Assembly: GCA_963809765.1 (NCBI GenBank)
Contig: CAWEKT010000003.1
Location: 372,001-436,000, forward strand
Direction: 5' to 3'
From: JACVRM01 sp963809765
Lineage (GTDB): Bacteria > Actinomycetota > Thermoleophilia > Gaiellales > Gaiellaceae
DNA: 64,000 nucleotides
The notes beneath the pieces were generated by a model, which saw only the letters and a list, made by a program, of their open reading frames with translations, made no database searches and was not told where the DNA came from. Made by a program: the position numbers and the translations under genes. This document shows positions 46,976-56,325 of the stretch, one piece after another. The first letter of the stretch is position 1. Each line of letters begins with the position of its first letter.

Positions 46976-49030
46976 CTACACGGGCGCGGCCACGTGGGCC
47001 GTGGCAGGCGCACGACCGAGCCAGTCGTCGGCGGTGTCCAGAAGCTCGTCGGCTGGGACCGGCTTGCCGATCAGGTACCCCTGCGCGACGTCGCAGCCGA
47101 GGCCGCGGAGGAGCTCGTAGGTCTCCATGTCCTCGACGCCCTCGGCGACCACGCCGAGGCCGAGCGCCCGCGCCATGTCCAGCGTCGAGCGCACCACCGC
47201 TGCGTCGCGCGGGTCGCCGACCATGGCGCTCACGAACGAGCGATCGATCTTCAGCACGTCGACTGGCAGGTTCTTGAGGTAGGCGAGCGACGAGTAGCCG
47301 GTGCCGAAGTCGTCGATGGCAAGCTTCACCCCGAGCGCCCGCAGCCGCTCGAGCACGCTTCGCACCCGCACGGGGTCGGCCATGATCACGCCCTCGGTGA
47401 TCTCGAGCTCAAGCCGGTGCGCGTCCACGCCCGCCTCGAAGAGCAGCCGCTCGACCTCCTCGGGCAGCTCCAGGTCGAGCAGGTCGACCATGCTCAGGTT
47501 CACCGAGATGCGGCCGGGTGCGCGCTCGTCGTCGGTCAGACGGGCAAGCTCGGCGACTGCCTCGGCGAGCACGAAGCTCGAGAGCGCGCGTCCCAGCCCG
47601 GTCCGCTCGGCGAAGGGCACGAAGGCCCCCGGCGGCAAGACCCCACGCTCGGGATGGTTCCAGCGGACGAGCGCCTCCGCTCCGGTGATCGCGCCGTCTG
47701 CGAGCCGAGCCTGCGGCTGGAAGTAGAGGACGAGCTCGTCCTGCTCGAGCGCACGCCCGAGCTCGCTCATGAGCGCGAGCCTCTCGGCGCTGCTCGTATC
47801 GAGCGCCTCGGAGTACCGCGCCACCCCGAGCCGCCGCTCCTTGGCCGCGTACATCGCCACGTCGGCACGGCGCAGCAGCATGTCGGCGTCGGTCCCGTCT
47901 GCCGGGGCGACTGCGATGCCGACGGTCGCCTCCACTCTGACGGGAAGCTCGCCGAGCGTGAACTGCTGGCCGGCGAGCCACCGCACCTTGGCCGCGAGCT
48001 CGAGCGCGACGATCTCGTCGGCATCCGGTAGCACGAGCCCGAACTCGTCGCCGCCCAGCCGCGCAAGCAGGACGCCGTCGGGGACTGCGGCTGCGAGGCG
48101 CTCCGCCAGCTCCGAGAGCAGCTCGTCGCCAACGGCGTGCCCCAGCGCGTCGTTGACCTCCTTGAACCGGTCGAGGTCGATCAGCAGGACGGCGAACTCG
48201 AGCGTTCCCATCGCCGCGCGCTCCGCGGCCTCCGCGACACCCTCGCGAAAACGGGGGCGGTTGGGGAGCCCCGTGAGGTCGTCGTGGTACGCCTGGTGCC
48301 GGATCTGGTCGAGCTGCCCGACCATGCGTCGGGTGACGCGGGCGAGCAGCGGCACGAGCAGGAGGAAGAGCACGAGCAGCACGAGCTCGAGAATGCCCGC
48401 GACCGGGAGGAAGGCGTCGCGCGCGGCTCGCTCGATCGGCCCGTAGTCCTGGTAGACGGTGACGGTCACGGGCGTGCCCGCGAGCGACAGCGGCACGACG
48501 GTGCGGAGCACCCGCAAACGGTCGCCCGGGCGGGCGGGATCCGGAATCGTGGTCACGTGGCTGGTCACGTGATCGCTCCGCGCCGAGCCCGTCTCGGGCG
48601 TGCTCTCGCGGCGGGGGTCGCTCGCCCAGAAGATGGTGCCGCGGGCGCTCGCCGTCACCAGCACGCCGTCCTCCTCGAGCAGCGGACGAGCCGCGGCCAG
48701 GAGAGCCGCATGGCGTCCCGGAGTCGCGCCCGAGCGGAGGTCGCCTGCGACGAGCGCGTCGGCGAGGAGCGCGTCCACGCCGAGGCGGGCGCGCGCGGCC
48801 GCCGCCCGCTCGGCCTGCACGGTGTCGGTGTGACGGACGAAGCTGAGGATCGCTGCCGCGCCGAGCCCGAGGCAGGCGGCCGTCACGAGGGCGAAGCGGA
48901 GGACGAGCCTCGGCGGGCGTCGGTCGTGCCGGCCGCTGCGCGCGGCTGCGCGCGACGCCTGGAGTGCGTCGAGCGCCGCGCTCACTCGCGTCCCCGATGC
49001 GGGCTCAGGCGAACCGAGGCCACACTCCAA
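46976..49030 (-). CDS. GGDEF-EAL bifunctional c-di-GMP signalling protein
   Basis: The 684-residue membrane protein has two helices (LVTAACLGLGAAAILSF and ILELVLLVLFLLLVPLLA) flanking an extracytoplasmic sensor region of about 150 residues. GGDEF: HHDDLTGLPNRPRF-like start, then RLGGDEFGLVL (about 327). EAL: ITGAEALVRWNHPERG (about 450), EITEGVIM, IDDFGTGYSSLAYLKNL and GVVAEGVE. Both catalytic signatures are intact, so it could make and break c-di-GMP. The true start may be a later GTG in the N-terminal region. Confidence 0.92.
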   Translation of the reverse strand: MECGLGSPEPASGTRVSAALDALQASRAAARSGRHDRRPPRLVLRFALVTAACLGLGAAAILSFVRHTDTVQAERAAAARARLGVDALLADALVAGDLRSGATPGRHAALLAAARPLLEEDGVLVTASARGTIFWASDPRRESTPETGSARSDHVTSHVTTIPDPARPGDRLRVLRTVVPLSLAGTPVTVTVYQDYGPIERAARDAFLPVAGILELVLLVLFLLLVPLLARVTRRMVGQLDQIRHQAYHDDLTGLPNRPRFREGVAEAAERAAMGTLEFAVLLIDLDRFKEVNDALGHAVGDELLSELAERLAAAVPDGVLLARLGGDEFGLVLPDADEIVALELAAKVRWLAGQQFTLGELPVRVEATVGIAVAPADGTDADMLLRRADVAMYAAKERRLGVARYSEALDTSSAERLALMSELGRALEQDELVLYFQPQARLADGAITGAEALVRWNHPERGVLPPGAFVPFAERTGLGRALSSFVLAEAVAELARLTDDERAPGRISVNLSMVDLLDLELPEEVERLLFEAGVDAHRLELEITEGVIMADPVRVRSVLERLRALGVKLAIDDFGTGYSSLAYLKNLPVDVLKIDRSFVSAMVGDPRDAAVVRSTLDMARALGLGVVAEGVEDMETYELLRGLGCDVAQGYLIGKPVPADELLDTADDWLGRAPATAHVAAPV

Positions 49031-49082
49031 GTCTCGACCTGAGGAGCCCTCCAGCCGTCCCCCACCCGGGGGAGCCCTGTGC

Positions 49083-49943
49083 TCAGGGCTTCTTGGTGTG
49101 GCCGAGCGCGAAGCCGTTGCGACCGACGGTCACGCTCACCGAGGTGTCTTCCGAGCCGACGGACGCGCTCGCCTTCGCCCTCGTCTTCTCGTCGTCGGAC
49201 GTGACGGTCGCGGACGCGGAGGTGTCGCTGGTCGTCGCGGGGTCGGTGGCCGGATCCTTCGCCGGCTTCGCGTTCGACGTCGTCGTCACCGACACGCTCG
49301 GGGTCGAGGTCGACGTCGAGGCAGTCACCGTGGTCACGCTCGGCGCCGGATCATTGCGTTTCGCCGGCGGATCGGCCGCCCGCTGCGGCTCGGCCGGGGC
49401 CGGAGTGCTCGACTCGTCCGGCCGCGGAACGGCCACCGCTGGAGTCGCGGCGGAGCTCGCTGCGCCGGTGCTCGAACCGCGCGAGTCGCTCGCAGTGCTG
49501 GTTGCGCCACCCGAGGCGAGCGGGTCGTCCGGCGCGATGCTCGTGCGCTTGGTGGACGGGCTCACCGCCCCGCGCTGGGCCGGCGAGGGCTGAACCACCG
49601 CGCCAGGCCGCGCAGGAACGGCCGCGACCGACTGACGAACCGTGACGCCGGCCGCACGCTCCGACGGAGTCTTGGGGGTGGTGACCGGCCGCTTCGCGAT
49701 ACGCGCCTTCCGCGGTGTGCGTGCGTCGTCGCCCGCGTCGATGCCGGGGACGATGCTGGCCGTCCGCTCGATTGCAGCCGTTGCGAGCCGGTACGCCTGG
49801 TCGGGGAGCGGCAAGGACATTCCGCCGGCCGCCATCGCAGGCACCGGGAGGGTGAACGCCAGCGCGAGGAGGAGCTTCTGACCGGCCGCTGTCGCCGACG
49901 TCGGCGCCTGAACGGCCGCTTCCCAGGTGAGGGTCTCGCGCAT
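49083..49943 (-). CDS. Low-complexity Ser/Thr/Ala/Pro-rich secreted protein, unrecognised
   Basis: The 286-residue frame has an N-terminal hydrophobic stretch (KLLLALAFTLPVPAMAA) that can act as a signal peptide. Most of the rest is disordered, rich in Ser, Thr, Pro and Ala, with a beta-like SVSVTTTSNAK and a C-terminal SVSVTVGRNGFALGHTKKP. No domain is recognised. The strong length and signal support a real gene, but composition makes false ORFs possible in such GC-rich DNA. Confidence 0.45.
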   Translation of the reverse strand: MRETLTWEAAVQAPTSATAAGQKLLLALAFTLPVPAMAAGGMSLPLPDQAYRLATAAIERTASIVPGIDAGDDARTPRKARIAKRPVTTPKTPSERAAGVTVRQSVAAVPARPGAVVQPSPAQRGAVSPSTKRTSIAPDDPLASGGATSTASDSRGSSTGAASSAATPAVAVPRPDESSTPAPAEPQRAADPPAKRNDPAPSVTTVTASTSTSTPSVSVTTTSNAKPAKDPATDPATTSDTSASATVTSDDEKTRAKASASVGSEDTSVSVTVGRNGFALGHTKKP

Positions 49944-50030
49944 GTGCGCTCACCTTCACGGCGGGAGTAGCGGCGAGTGTCCCCCGGAAGGGGTACAGGC
50001 GCCGCGGATCACTGGGGTGAGGGATGTTCC

Positions 50031-50075
50031 GGCCGGGAGGGCTGGAGCCATGCGGTTGGCCCCAACCCTCCGGCC
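50031..50075 (-). terminator. Long hairpin after the HExxH protease gene
   Basis: GGCCGG and then AGGG (one bulged G between them) at the left pair with CCCT and CCGGCC at the right; TGG/CCA extends the stem after one mismatch. It lies just past the protease stop on the minus strand, 8 nt after it, fitting a transcription end. Confidence 0.5.
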
Positions 50076-50082
50076 AGTGGCG

Positions 50083-51664
50083 CTAACTCGCGGAGATGCG
50101 GTACGTCTGTGCCGTCGAGGCGGACGGGTTCGCCGCCGTCTGGGCCACGTTCGTGATCACGGCCCAGTGCTTCACGCAGCCGAGGGTCGACTTCATCGAC
50201 CGGGCGACGACCCCGCCCGGCGCCACCGTGCCGAACGGCGTGATCACGAGCTTCGTGCCGGTGTCACAGACCGCGCTCACGCGGAAGAGGCCGCCGGTGC
50301 TCGTGTTCTGGAAGCGAACCGTGAACCCGGTGCCCTGCTGCGGCAGGACGACCCAGTGGAGCGAGTAGTTGTCGGGCAGCGAGTCGACGTGCTCGTCCTC
50401 GGGGTAGTACACGCCCCCGTTCGGCTCGACCGGCCCGGCTCCCGTCTGCACGCCGTCGCCGTTCACGTAGCCGTCAGCCTCCTCGAAGCAGTGCGGCAGG
50501 ACGTAGCCGCCGCCGCAAGGACGCGTGAAGCCGACCGCGATGGCATAGGCGTGGTACGCGTCGGCGAGCGTCGTCCCGCGCGCGCGGAGCACCGCGTCGA
50601 GGGCCTGCAGGTTGTCGCCCTGGTTCCTGCTGGTCAGCTCCCAGAACGCCTGCATGACGTTCTCGCCGGCGCCCGGCCGGCCGGAGCCGTAGCGCTCGGT
50701 CAGTCCGCGCCAGGTGACGAAGTAGGAGTACGGCGAGCCCTCGTGCTCGCCCATGTCGTCGGCGAAGTCGGGCCACAGGTAGTTGTAGTTGTCGTTGGCG
50801 TAGTCGAAGACCTCGTCCTCCATCCACGTCGCCCCACCCTCGACGAGGACGTCGTCCGGCGTGTTCGGCCCGGACAGAGCCCCGTAGCCGAACTGGATCG
50901 AGTGGTTGAACTCGTGCGCGGTCGTCGCATCCAGCGCTCGGCCGCGGCGAGCCGGGGAAGGCGCTGTAGTCGGAGTTGAGCCCCATGCACGACGCGGTCG
51001 CGTCACCGTCGTTCCACGGCGTGTTCGGGTTGTCGCCGACCTCCCCGGCGCCGGTGCCGACGCTCGAGACGTAGCCGTAGAGGACCGGGCTGAGCTGCTG
51101 CACCTTGACCAGGTACTTGCCGAGCGGGGCCGGATTGGCAATCGCCGTGGGCGGAGCGGCCCAGCCGAAGCGATTGACCTCGGTGACCCACGAGGTCTCG
51201 AGCGAGCGCGCGTAGAAGGCGGCGTCGAGGCCGTCGGGGCTCGTGTCGACCTCCGCCGCGTTGTACTCCATGAAGAAGTGGTCGGTCGCGAGCGTGCTCG
51301 TGCTCGGAAGCGGCGACAGCTCGCAGATGGAGGTGCCGGGGTCGGTCGGCCCGGTGCCGACGAGCGCAGCGATCTGGAGCCGCGCCAGCCCCGAGACGCT
51401 GTCGAGGTTCTGGCGCAGGCGCAGCAGCGGCAGCGTCCCGTCGAACGGGGTCGGGCTGCGGTAGGCCTGCGGAAGCTGCTCCCACGCGAACATGGCGTAG
51501 GCGGTGTAGAGCTGACCCGTGCTGAAGTCGAGCGTGCCTGCCGCCACGGCGCGCTCGATCAGAACCGGGGCGGGCGGCGGACCGGCGGACAGCGCGGGGG
51601 CGGTGAGCACGGCGCTCGCCAGCAGGGCGGCGCCGAGGACGGCAAGACGGGCGCGTGGGGGCAT
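50083..51664 (-). CDS. Secreted zinc metalloprotease-like protein (HEFNH), frameshifted in this sequence
   Basis: An N-terminal signal peptide (LAVLGAALLASAVLTAPALSA) leads a 525-residue protein. The zinc motif is ATTAHEFNHSIQFGYGAL (HExxH), and a Glu further on (ATWMEDEVFDYAND) is a likely third ligand. WVTEVNRFGWAAPPT resembles MXAN_6640-type putative secreted proteases. The frame breaks once near 50945, close before HEFNH. A strong Shine-Dalgarno (GGAGGA at 51670-51675) precedes the ATG and a good promoter lies 32 nt upstream, so unlike many neighbours this gene has a real leader. Confidence 0.75.
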
Positions 51665-51695
51665 GACGGTTCCTCCGATCGGCGTGAGCGAGAGA

Positions 51696-51723
51696 ACTAT
51701 ACCACCACTATAAGGGGTGTTAA
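51696..51723 (-). promoter_or_regulatory. Sigma70-like promoter for the protease gene
   Basis: On the minus strand TTAACA (51723-51718), 16 nt, TATAGT (51701-51696). It ends 31 nt before the ATG at 51664, leaving room for the leader and SD. The surrounding 60 bases are unusually AT-rich for this window. Confidence 0.6.
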
Positions 51724-51914
51724 ACTACATCCGAGTGCGTTCGGACGGAATTCCGCTTACAATCGCCAGCGCGCGCGACCTTCCCCCGCCGATGCCAGCC
51801 ACGTTCCCCACGAACTCGCGCCGTTCCGCCAGCCGCCGCTGGCAGCCGCATGCCGCGGCGCCCTTCGGGCCGCGACGAATCCCCCGGCTGCACGTGCAGC
51901 GCCAGGCCGACCCG

Positions 51915-52361
51915 ATGTCCGGAGGCTCGGCCCGCGCGGCGGCGACCCGGCGGGTGCTCGTCGTCGACGACGAACCGGCGATGCGGACGCTGTGCCGGGT
52001 CAACCTCTCCGCGTCGGGCATGGACGTGCTGGAGGCCGGCGACGGGCAGCGCGCCCTCGAGCTGGCTGTCTCCGAGCGGCCGGACCTGATCCTGCTCGAC
52101 GTGATGCTCCCCGGGCTGAGCGGCTGGGACATCGCCGAGGAGCTGACGGGCCGGCCCGAGACTCACGCGATACCGATCGTCTTCCTCAGCGCGCGGGCCG
52201 ACCACGCCGACCTGGTGCGGGGCCAGCAGGCCGGGGCCGTCGGCTACGTCACCAAGCCGTTCGACCCCGTTGCGATGGCCGACCTGGTCGAAGAGACGCT
52301 CCAGCGGGTGGCGCGAGGCGAGCGGGAACAGCTGCGGGCAGAGATCACCGAACGCCGGTGA
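51915..52361 (+). CDS. Single-domain response regulator
   Basis: From the ATG at 51915 the 148-residue protein is a receiver domain: RVLVVDDEPAMRTL, phospho-Asp in LILLDVMLPGLSG, IVFLSARADHADLV, and GYVTKPFDPVAMADLV with the Lys. There is no output domain. A longer reading starts upstream but has no receiver homology there. Its TGA overlaps the kinase GTG (GTGA at 52358-52361), so the two are co-translated as a pair. Confidence 0.9.
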   Translation: MSGGSARAAATRRVLVVDDEPAMRTLCRVNLSASGMDVLEAGDGQRALELAVSERPDLILLDVMLPGLSGWDIAEELTGRPETHAIPIVFLSARADHADLVRGQQAGAVGYVTKPFDPVAMADLVEETLQRVARGEREQLRAEITERR

Positions 52362-54847
52362 ACCCGTTGACCCCAGGCGGCGACGGGGGCCGGCGCCTTC
52401 CGCGCTGGCGCGCGCTCACGGCCGGCGTGCTCGTCCTGTGTGCCCCGGTCGCTGTGGTCGCCGCCGCGGAGTCCAGCGAGCGGCCGGTGTACGCGGCCCT
52501 GCTCGGTCTCCTGGCAATCGGCGGTGCGGCGACGATCGCAGGCCCACGGTTCGGCCTCGCCACCGCCGCCTGCTCGCTGGTCGCGTTTCTCGCCTACCTC
52601 ATCCCCTCGCGGGGGGCTTACGAAATCTCGGTCGGAGAGTCGGCCCTTGCCGCGGGGCTGTTCACGCTCACGGCGCTGGCAATCACGGCGCTGATCGCGG
52701 GCGAGCGCCAGGCGAGGCTGACCATGGTGGAGGCGAGCCGTGACCTCGAGGCCGCGGACGAGCGGTCGAGCCGCCTCGCGCTGCTGGCGGCGGCACTCGC
52801 GGAGGCGGTCACGCCTCAGCAGGTCCTGGATGCGACGCTCGCGGAGGGAGTGGCCGCGGCAGACGCGCGCGCCGCGCTGCTCGCCTCCATCTCGGAGGAC
52901 GGCTCCCAGCTCGAGGTGATCGCACAGCGTGGCTACGCCGACGAGCTCGTCGGCGACGACGGCTCGTGGCGCACGTTCCCGATCGACGCCGAGCTCCCCC
53001 TCTCGGTGGCCGTGCGAACCCGGGAGCCCGTCTATATCGAGACGCAGGCCGAGCGTGACGGCCGCTTCCCGCTGCTCGCCGGGTCAGCCCCCATGGAGAG
53101 GCCGGTCGTCTGCCTGCCGCTGATGCTCGAGGGCGAGGTCATCGGCGGCCTGGTCTTCTCGTTCGCGTCGGACGCCCACTTCGACGAGGAGCGGCGCCGG
53201 CTCAAGGTCGCCATCGCCAACCAGGTGGCGCAGGCCCTCGGCCGGGCGCGGCTGTACGAGGTGGCGCAGGCCGCACGGTCGCGAGCCGCGTTCCTCGCCG
53301 AGGCGAGCGCGGTGCTCTCCAGCTCGCTCGACTACGAGGAGACGCTGGGCCGGCTCGCGCAGCTGGCCGTCCCGCAACTGGCCGACTGGTGCGTGATCGA
53401 CATGGCCACGCCGGAGGGACACCTCGAGCGCCTGGCCGTCGCCCACCAGGACCCCGCCAAGGTTGCGTGGGCGCGACAGCTGCAGGAGCGCCATCCGCCG
53501 AACCCCGACGAGCCGACGGGCGTGGCGAACGTCATCCGGACGGGCGAGCCGGAGCTGCTCTCCCCCATTCCCCAGGAGCTCCTCGACGCGGCTGCCGCCG
53601 ACGACCCCGAGCTCACCCAGGTCATCCGCGAGCTCGGCCTGCGATCCTGGCTTTGCGTGCCGCTCAGGGCTCGGGGTCGCACCCTCGGAGCGCTGTCGCT
53701 CGTGACGGCCGAGTCCGGACGCCTGTTCGGCAACGCCGACTTCGAGCTCGCGCGGGAGCTCGGCGACCGTGCCGCGGTCGCCGTCGACAATGCACGCCTC
53801 TTCGAGGAGAGCGTCCGGCGAGGAAACGCGGCGCTCGCGCTCGCGTATACGGGGGACGCCGTGGTGCTGCTGGACGAAGAGCGGGTCATCCGCCACTGGA
53901 ACCCCGCGGCCGCGCGGGTGACGGGGGTCGACGAGGCGGCTGCGCTCGGCCGGCCGATCGAGAGTGTCCTGCCGGTCTGGCCGACGATCTTCGACCACGT
54001 CCAGCCGGCCGGGGCCGGCGAGCTGGCGCGCCCGGCCACGGTGCCGCTGCCGACAGCCGACGGCGAGCGCTGGCTCTCCGTCACCGCGGTCGAGTTCTCC
54101 GAGGGCGCCGTGTATGCGCTCCGGGACGTGACCGCCGAGCAGGAGCTCGAGCGCGCGCGTAGCGACTTCGTCGCCACGGCGTCGCACGAGCTTCGCACCC
54201 CGATCGCGGCCGTCTACGGGGCCGTTCGGACACTGCTCCGCCCCGACCTCGAGCTCTCGCCGGACGACACCGCCACCTTCCTGAAGATCATCGAGACCGA
54301 GAGCGACCGGCTCGCGCACCTGGTGCAGCAAATCCTGCTCGCCGGGCAGATCGACGCCGGCGGCCTGCGGATCACCGAGGAGCCCTGTGACGTGGGTGCG
54401 ATCGTCGAGAGCGTGCTCGCCTCCGCTCGGATGCGCGCGCCCGAGAACGTGCGGCTCGAACTGCAGGAGAACGGCACCTCTCCGACCGTTGCAGCCGACG
54501 AGGACAAGCTCCGGCAAGTGATCGCGAACCTGGTCGAGAACGCCGTCAAGTACTCCCCGGACGGCGGCACGATCGTCGTGCAGATCTCGGCGGAGAACGG
54601 TCGCGGCCGGGTCGCCGTCAGCGACCAGGGCCTCGGTATCCCACCGGGCGAGCGCGAGCGGATCTTCGAGAAGTTCTACCGCCTCGACCCCTCACTGACC
54701 CGTGGGATCGGAGGCAGCGGTCTCGGCCTCTACATCACGCGCGAGCTGGTCGAGCGGATGCACGGCCGGCTGACGGTGGAGTCGACGCCGGGCGAGGGCT
54801 CGACGTTCGTGGTCGAGCTACCGGTAGCGCCAACGGACGACCGCTAG
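52358..54847 (+). CDS. GAF-GAF-PAS hybrid sensor histidine kinase
   Basis: The 829-residue protein begins with three to four hydrophobic helices (VLVLCAPVAVVAAAE, VYAALLGLLAIGGAATIAG, ALAAGLFTLTALAITALIAG). Two GAF-like domains follow (LLASISEDGSQLEVIAQRGY; ELGLRSWLCVPLRARGRTLGAL), then a PAS domain (ALAYTGDAVVLLDEERVIRHWNPAAARVTG). HisKA: FVATASHELRTPIAA (His610). HATPase: VIANLVENAVKYSPDGG and GGSGLGLYITRELVERMHG. All kinase boxes are intact. It pairs with the receiver gene just upstream. Confidence 0.93.
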   Translation: MNPLTPGGDGGRRLPRWRALTAGVLVLCAPVAVVAAAESSERPVYAALLGLLAIGGAATIAGPRFGLATAACSLVAFLAYLIPSRGAYEISVGESALAAGLFTLTALAITALIAGERQARLTMVEASRDLEAADERSSRLALLAAALAEAVTPQQVLDATLAEGVAAADARAALLASISEDGSQLEVIAQRGYADELVGDDGSWRTFPIDAELPLSVAVRTREPVYIETQAERDGRFPLLAGSAPMERPVVCLPLMLEGEVIGGLVFSFASDAHFDEERRRLKVAIANQVAQALGRARLYEVAQAARSRAAFLAEASAVLSSSLDYEETLGRLAQLAVPQLADWCVIDMATPEGHLERLAVAHQDPAKVAWARQLQERHPPNPDEPTGVANVIRTGEPELLSPIPQELLDAAAADDPELTQVIRELGLRSWLCVPLRARGRTLGALSLVTAESGRLFGNADFELARELGDRAAVAVDNARLFEESVRRGNAALALAYTGDAVVLLDEERVIRHWNPAAARVTGVDEAAALGRPIESVLPVWPTIFDHVQPAGAGELARPATVPLPTADGERWLSVTAVEFSEGAVYALRDVTAEQELERARSDFVATASHELRTPIAAVYGAVRTLLRPDLELSPDDTATFLKIIETESDRLAHLVQQILLAGQIDAGGLRITEEPCDVGAIVESVLASARMRAPENVRLELQENGTSPTVAADEDKLRQVIANLVENAVKYSPDGGTIVVQISAENGRGRVAVSDQGLGIPPGERERIFEKFYRLDPSLTRGIGGSGLGLYITRELVERMHGRLTVESTPGEGSTFVVELPVAPTDDR

Positions 54848-54852
54848 CTCGA

Positions 54853-54874
54853 GGGACAGGCTTCAGCCTGTCCC
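54853..54874 (+). terminator. Hairpin after the histidine kinase gene
   Basis: GGGACAGGCT and AGCCTGTCCC form a perfect stem with a tight loop 6 nt past the kinase stop. It is the first of three hairpins in this convergent gap. Confidence 0.6.
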
Positions 54875-54918
54875 CTCACGTGACGGCTCGGGTCAGTCCC
54901 TTTGGGGACGGACGGCTC

Positions 54919-54946
54919 GGGTCGGTCCCCCTCCGGGGACAGACCC
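54919..54946. terminator. Second hairpin in the kinase/NucS convergent gap
   Basis: GGGTCGGTCCCC can pair with GGGGACAGACCC with one G-A mismatch. The same gap has a shorter related copy (ACGGCTCGGGTCAGTCCCTT, then GGGGAC), so this terminator unit is partly duplicated. Confidence 0.5.
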
Positions 54947-54947
54947 C

Positions 54948-54970
54948 TCAGTGACGACGAGCGTCACTGA
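54948..54970 (-). terminator. Hairpin overlapping the NucS stop codon
   Basis: TCAGTGACG and CGTCACTGA form a perfect 9-bp stem with loop ACGAG. The right arm covers the stop codon of nucS, so it probably ends that transcript. Confidence 0.5.
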
Positions 54971-55644
54971 CCGAAGAGGACGAGCTCGGGCTCGCGCTCG
55001 CCGCGCAGGACTTCGAGGTCGACCTCGACCCAGGCCAGCCCGCGGGCCTCGGCCAGCGTGCGGGCCTGTGGGCGGACACGCTGGGCCGCGAGGATCCCCC
55101 GGCAGCCGGCGAGGGCCGGATCGAGACAGATGCGCTCGAGGTAACGGGCGAGCTGCTCCACGGCCTCGATCCCCGCGACGCGCTTCACCTCGACGGCCAC
55201 CCAGCCGTCGGCGCCGTCGCGACAGACGAGATCGACCGGCCCGATGTCGGTCGGCCACTCGCGGCGGACGAGCCGCAACCCCGGCTCGAGCGCCTCCGGG
55301 CAGGCCGCGAGCACCTCCTGCAGCTCTCGCTCGACGCCGTCCTTCTCAAGCCCGGCCGGCTCGCCCATGTCGTGTGAGACATCGCTGAGCACCTCGACCA
55401 GGCGGATCTCCAGCCGATCCTCCTGCTTGCCCGCGCGCTTGCGGACGACGATCGCCTCGGCGCTCTCCTCGACGACCGTCGGCGGCGTCATCCAGTTCAG
55501 AGGCTTTACCTTCGACCCCCCACCATCCGCCCACACCATGAACGTGCCGTCCTCCTTGAACATGAGCAGGCGGAGCCCCTCCGGGAGCTCCGTGGTCAGC
55601 CGGCCGGTGTAGCGGACGGAGCAGCGGGCGACGATCAGACGCAT
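54964..55644 (-). CDS. nucS: Mismatch-specific endonuclease NucS (EndoMS)
   Basis: The 226-residue protein is the core of non-canonical mismatch repair in Actinobacteria and archaea lacking MutS/MutL. The N-terminal DNA-binding domain reads RLIVARCSVRYTGRLTTELPEG and LLMFKEDGTFMVWADGG. The nuclease domain has the acidic site GPVDLVCRD and WVAVEVKRVAG (PD-(D/E)XK). The extreme C-terminus PELVLFGQ resembles a sliding-clamp-binding motif, which activates the enzyme in relatives. A 17-nt palindrome lies just upstream. Confidence 0.93.
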   Translation of the reverse strand: MRLIVARCSVRYTGRLTTELPEGLRLLMFKEDGTFMVWADGGGSKVKPLNWMTPPTVVEESAEAIVVRKRAGKQEDRLEIRLVEVLSDVSHDMGEPAGLEKDGVERELQEVLAACPEALEPGLRLVRREWPTDIGPVDLVCRDGADGWVAVEVKRVAGIEAVEQLARYLERICLDPALAGCRGILAAQRVRPQARTLAEARGLAWVEVDLEVLRGEREPELVLFGQ

Positions 55645-55659
55645 CGCGGCGGCACCGTA

Positions 55660-55676
55660 CTGTCCGTTTCGGACAG
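55660..55676. promoter_or_regulatory. Palindromic candidate operator upstream of nucS
   Basis: CTGTCCG-TTT-CGGACAG is a perfect 7-3-7 inverted repeat 16 nt before the nucS ATG. It is placed to affect the minus-strand promoter (TACGGT, 9 nt from the ATG). It may be a TetR-like site; it does not match the actinobacterial LexA box. Confidence 0.4.
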
Positions 55677-55732
55677 GTTGTGAGTCGGCGCAGCAGCGAC
55701 GGATGTCGAGGAGTGTCCCTTGAGACGCAGGC

Positions 55733-55738
55733 TAAGGT
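55733..55738 (+). promoter_or_regulatory. -10-like box (TAAGGT) next to the cupin start
   Basis: TAAGGT is followed by 6 nt and the ATG at 55745. There is no Shine-Dalgarno sequence, so the transcript would be leaderless. Confidence 0.4.
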
Positions 55739-55744
55739 CACCGA

Positions 55745-56209
55745 ATGAAGACTTTCAACCTCAACAGCGACGAGTGGGACGGGACGAGGGACCGCGAGGG
55801 CTGGCGCGCCAAGGGCGCGCTTGTCGGTCAACGCATCGGCGGTGAGCTAATCGGTGCGACCATGTCCGAGGTCGAGCCTGGCGACAGGCTCTGGCCCTAC
55901 CACACGCACTACCTGAACGAGGAATGGGTGATCGTGCTCCGCGGCGAGCCGACGCTTCGCACGCCCGAAGGTGAGCGTGTGTTGAAGGAGGGTGATGTCG
56001 TCTGCTTTCCGCGCGGCAAGGACGGTGCGCATCAGATCATCAACCGAACAGACTCGACTATTCGCGTACTCATGCTCTCCTCGATGATCCGCGGCGAGAT
56101 CATCGAGTATCTCGACACCGGAAAGGTTCTCGCTAAGGGCGTCGAGGACGAAGACGTCATGTTCGCGAGGCCGGGACCCACGGCGGAGTACTGGGAAGGC
56201 GAGGACTAG
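55745..56209 (+). CDS. Cupin domain protein (copy 1)
   Basis: The 154-residue single cupin has PYHTHYLNEEWVIVLRGEPTLRTPEG (first metal motif with two His and a Glu) and the second, GDVVCFPRGKDGAHQIIN. The N-terminus TFNLNSDEWDGTRDREGW resembles the second cupin at 57.3-57.7 kb. The gene has a visibly lower GC content than its neighbours. No adjacent pathway partner gives its substrate. Confidence 0.85.
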   Translation: MKTFNLNSDEWDGTRDREGWRAKGALVGQRIGGELIGATMSEVEPGDRLWPYHTHYLNEEWVIVLRGEPTLRTPEGERVLKEGDVVCFPRGKDGAHQIINRTDSTIRVLMLSSMIRGEIIEYLDTGKVLAKGVEDEDVMFARPGPTAEYWEGED

Positions 56210-56325
56210 CTCCGGGCGACGGTCCCGACTAACCGGGCAGCAGAGACTTCGCTCTGACGAGAGCATCCGAGTGCGCCAGCGCAGATGGGAAAGACGATCC
56301 TGACGCGCGTGGAGGGTGGCGGCTG

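Noticed and set aside
51717..51914. N-terminal extension of the single-domain response regulator
   Set aside because: The extension of 66 codons has no receiver-like sequence and lies in the promoter region; the ATG at 51915 starts the conserved domain.
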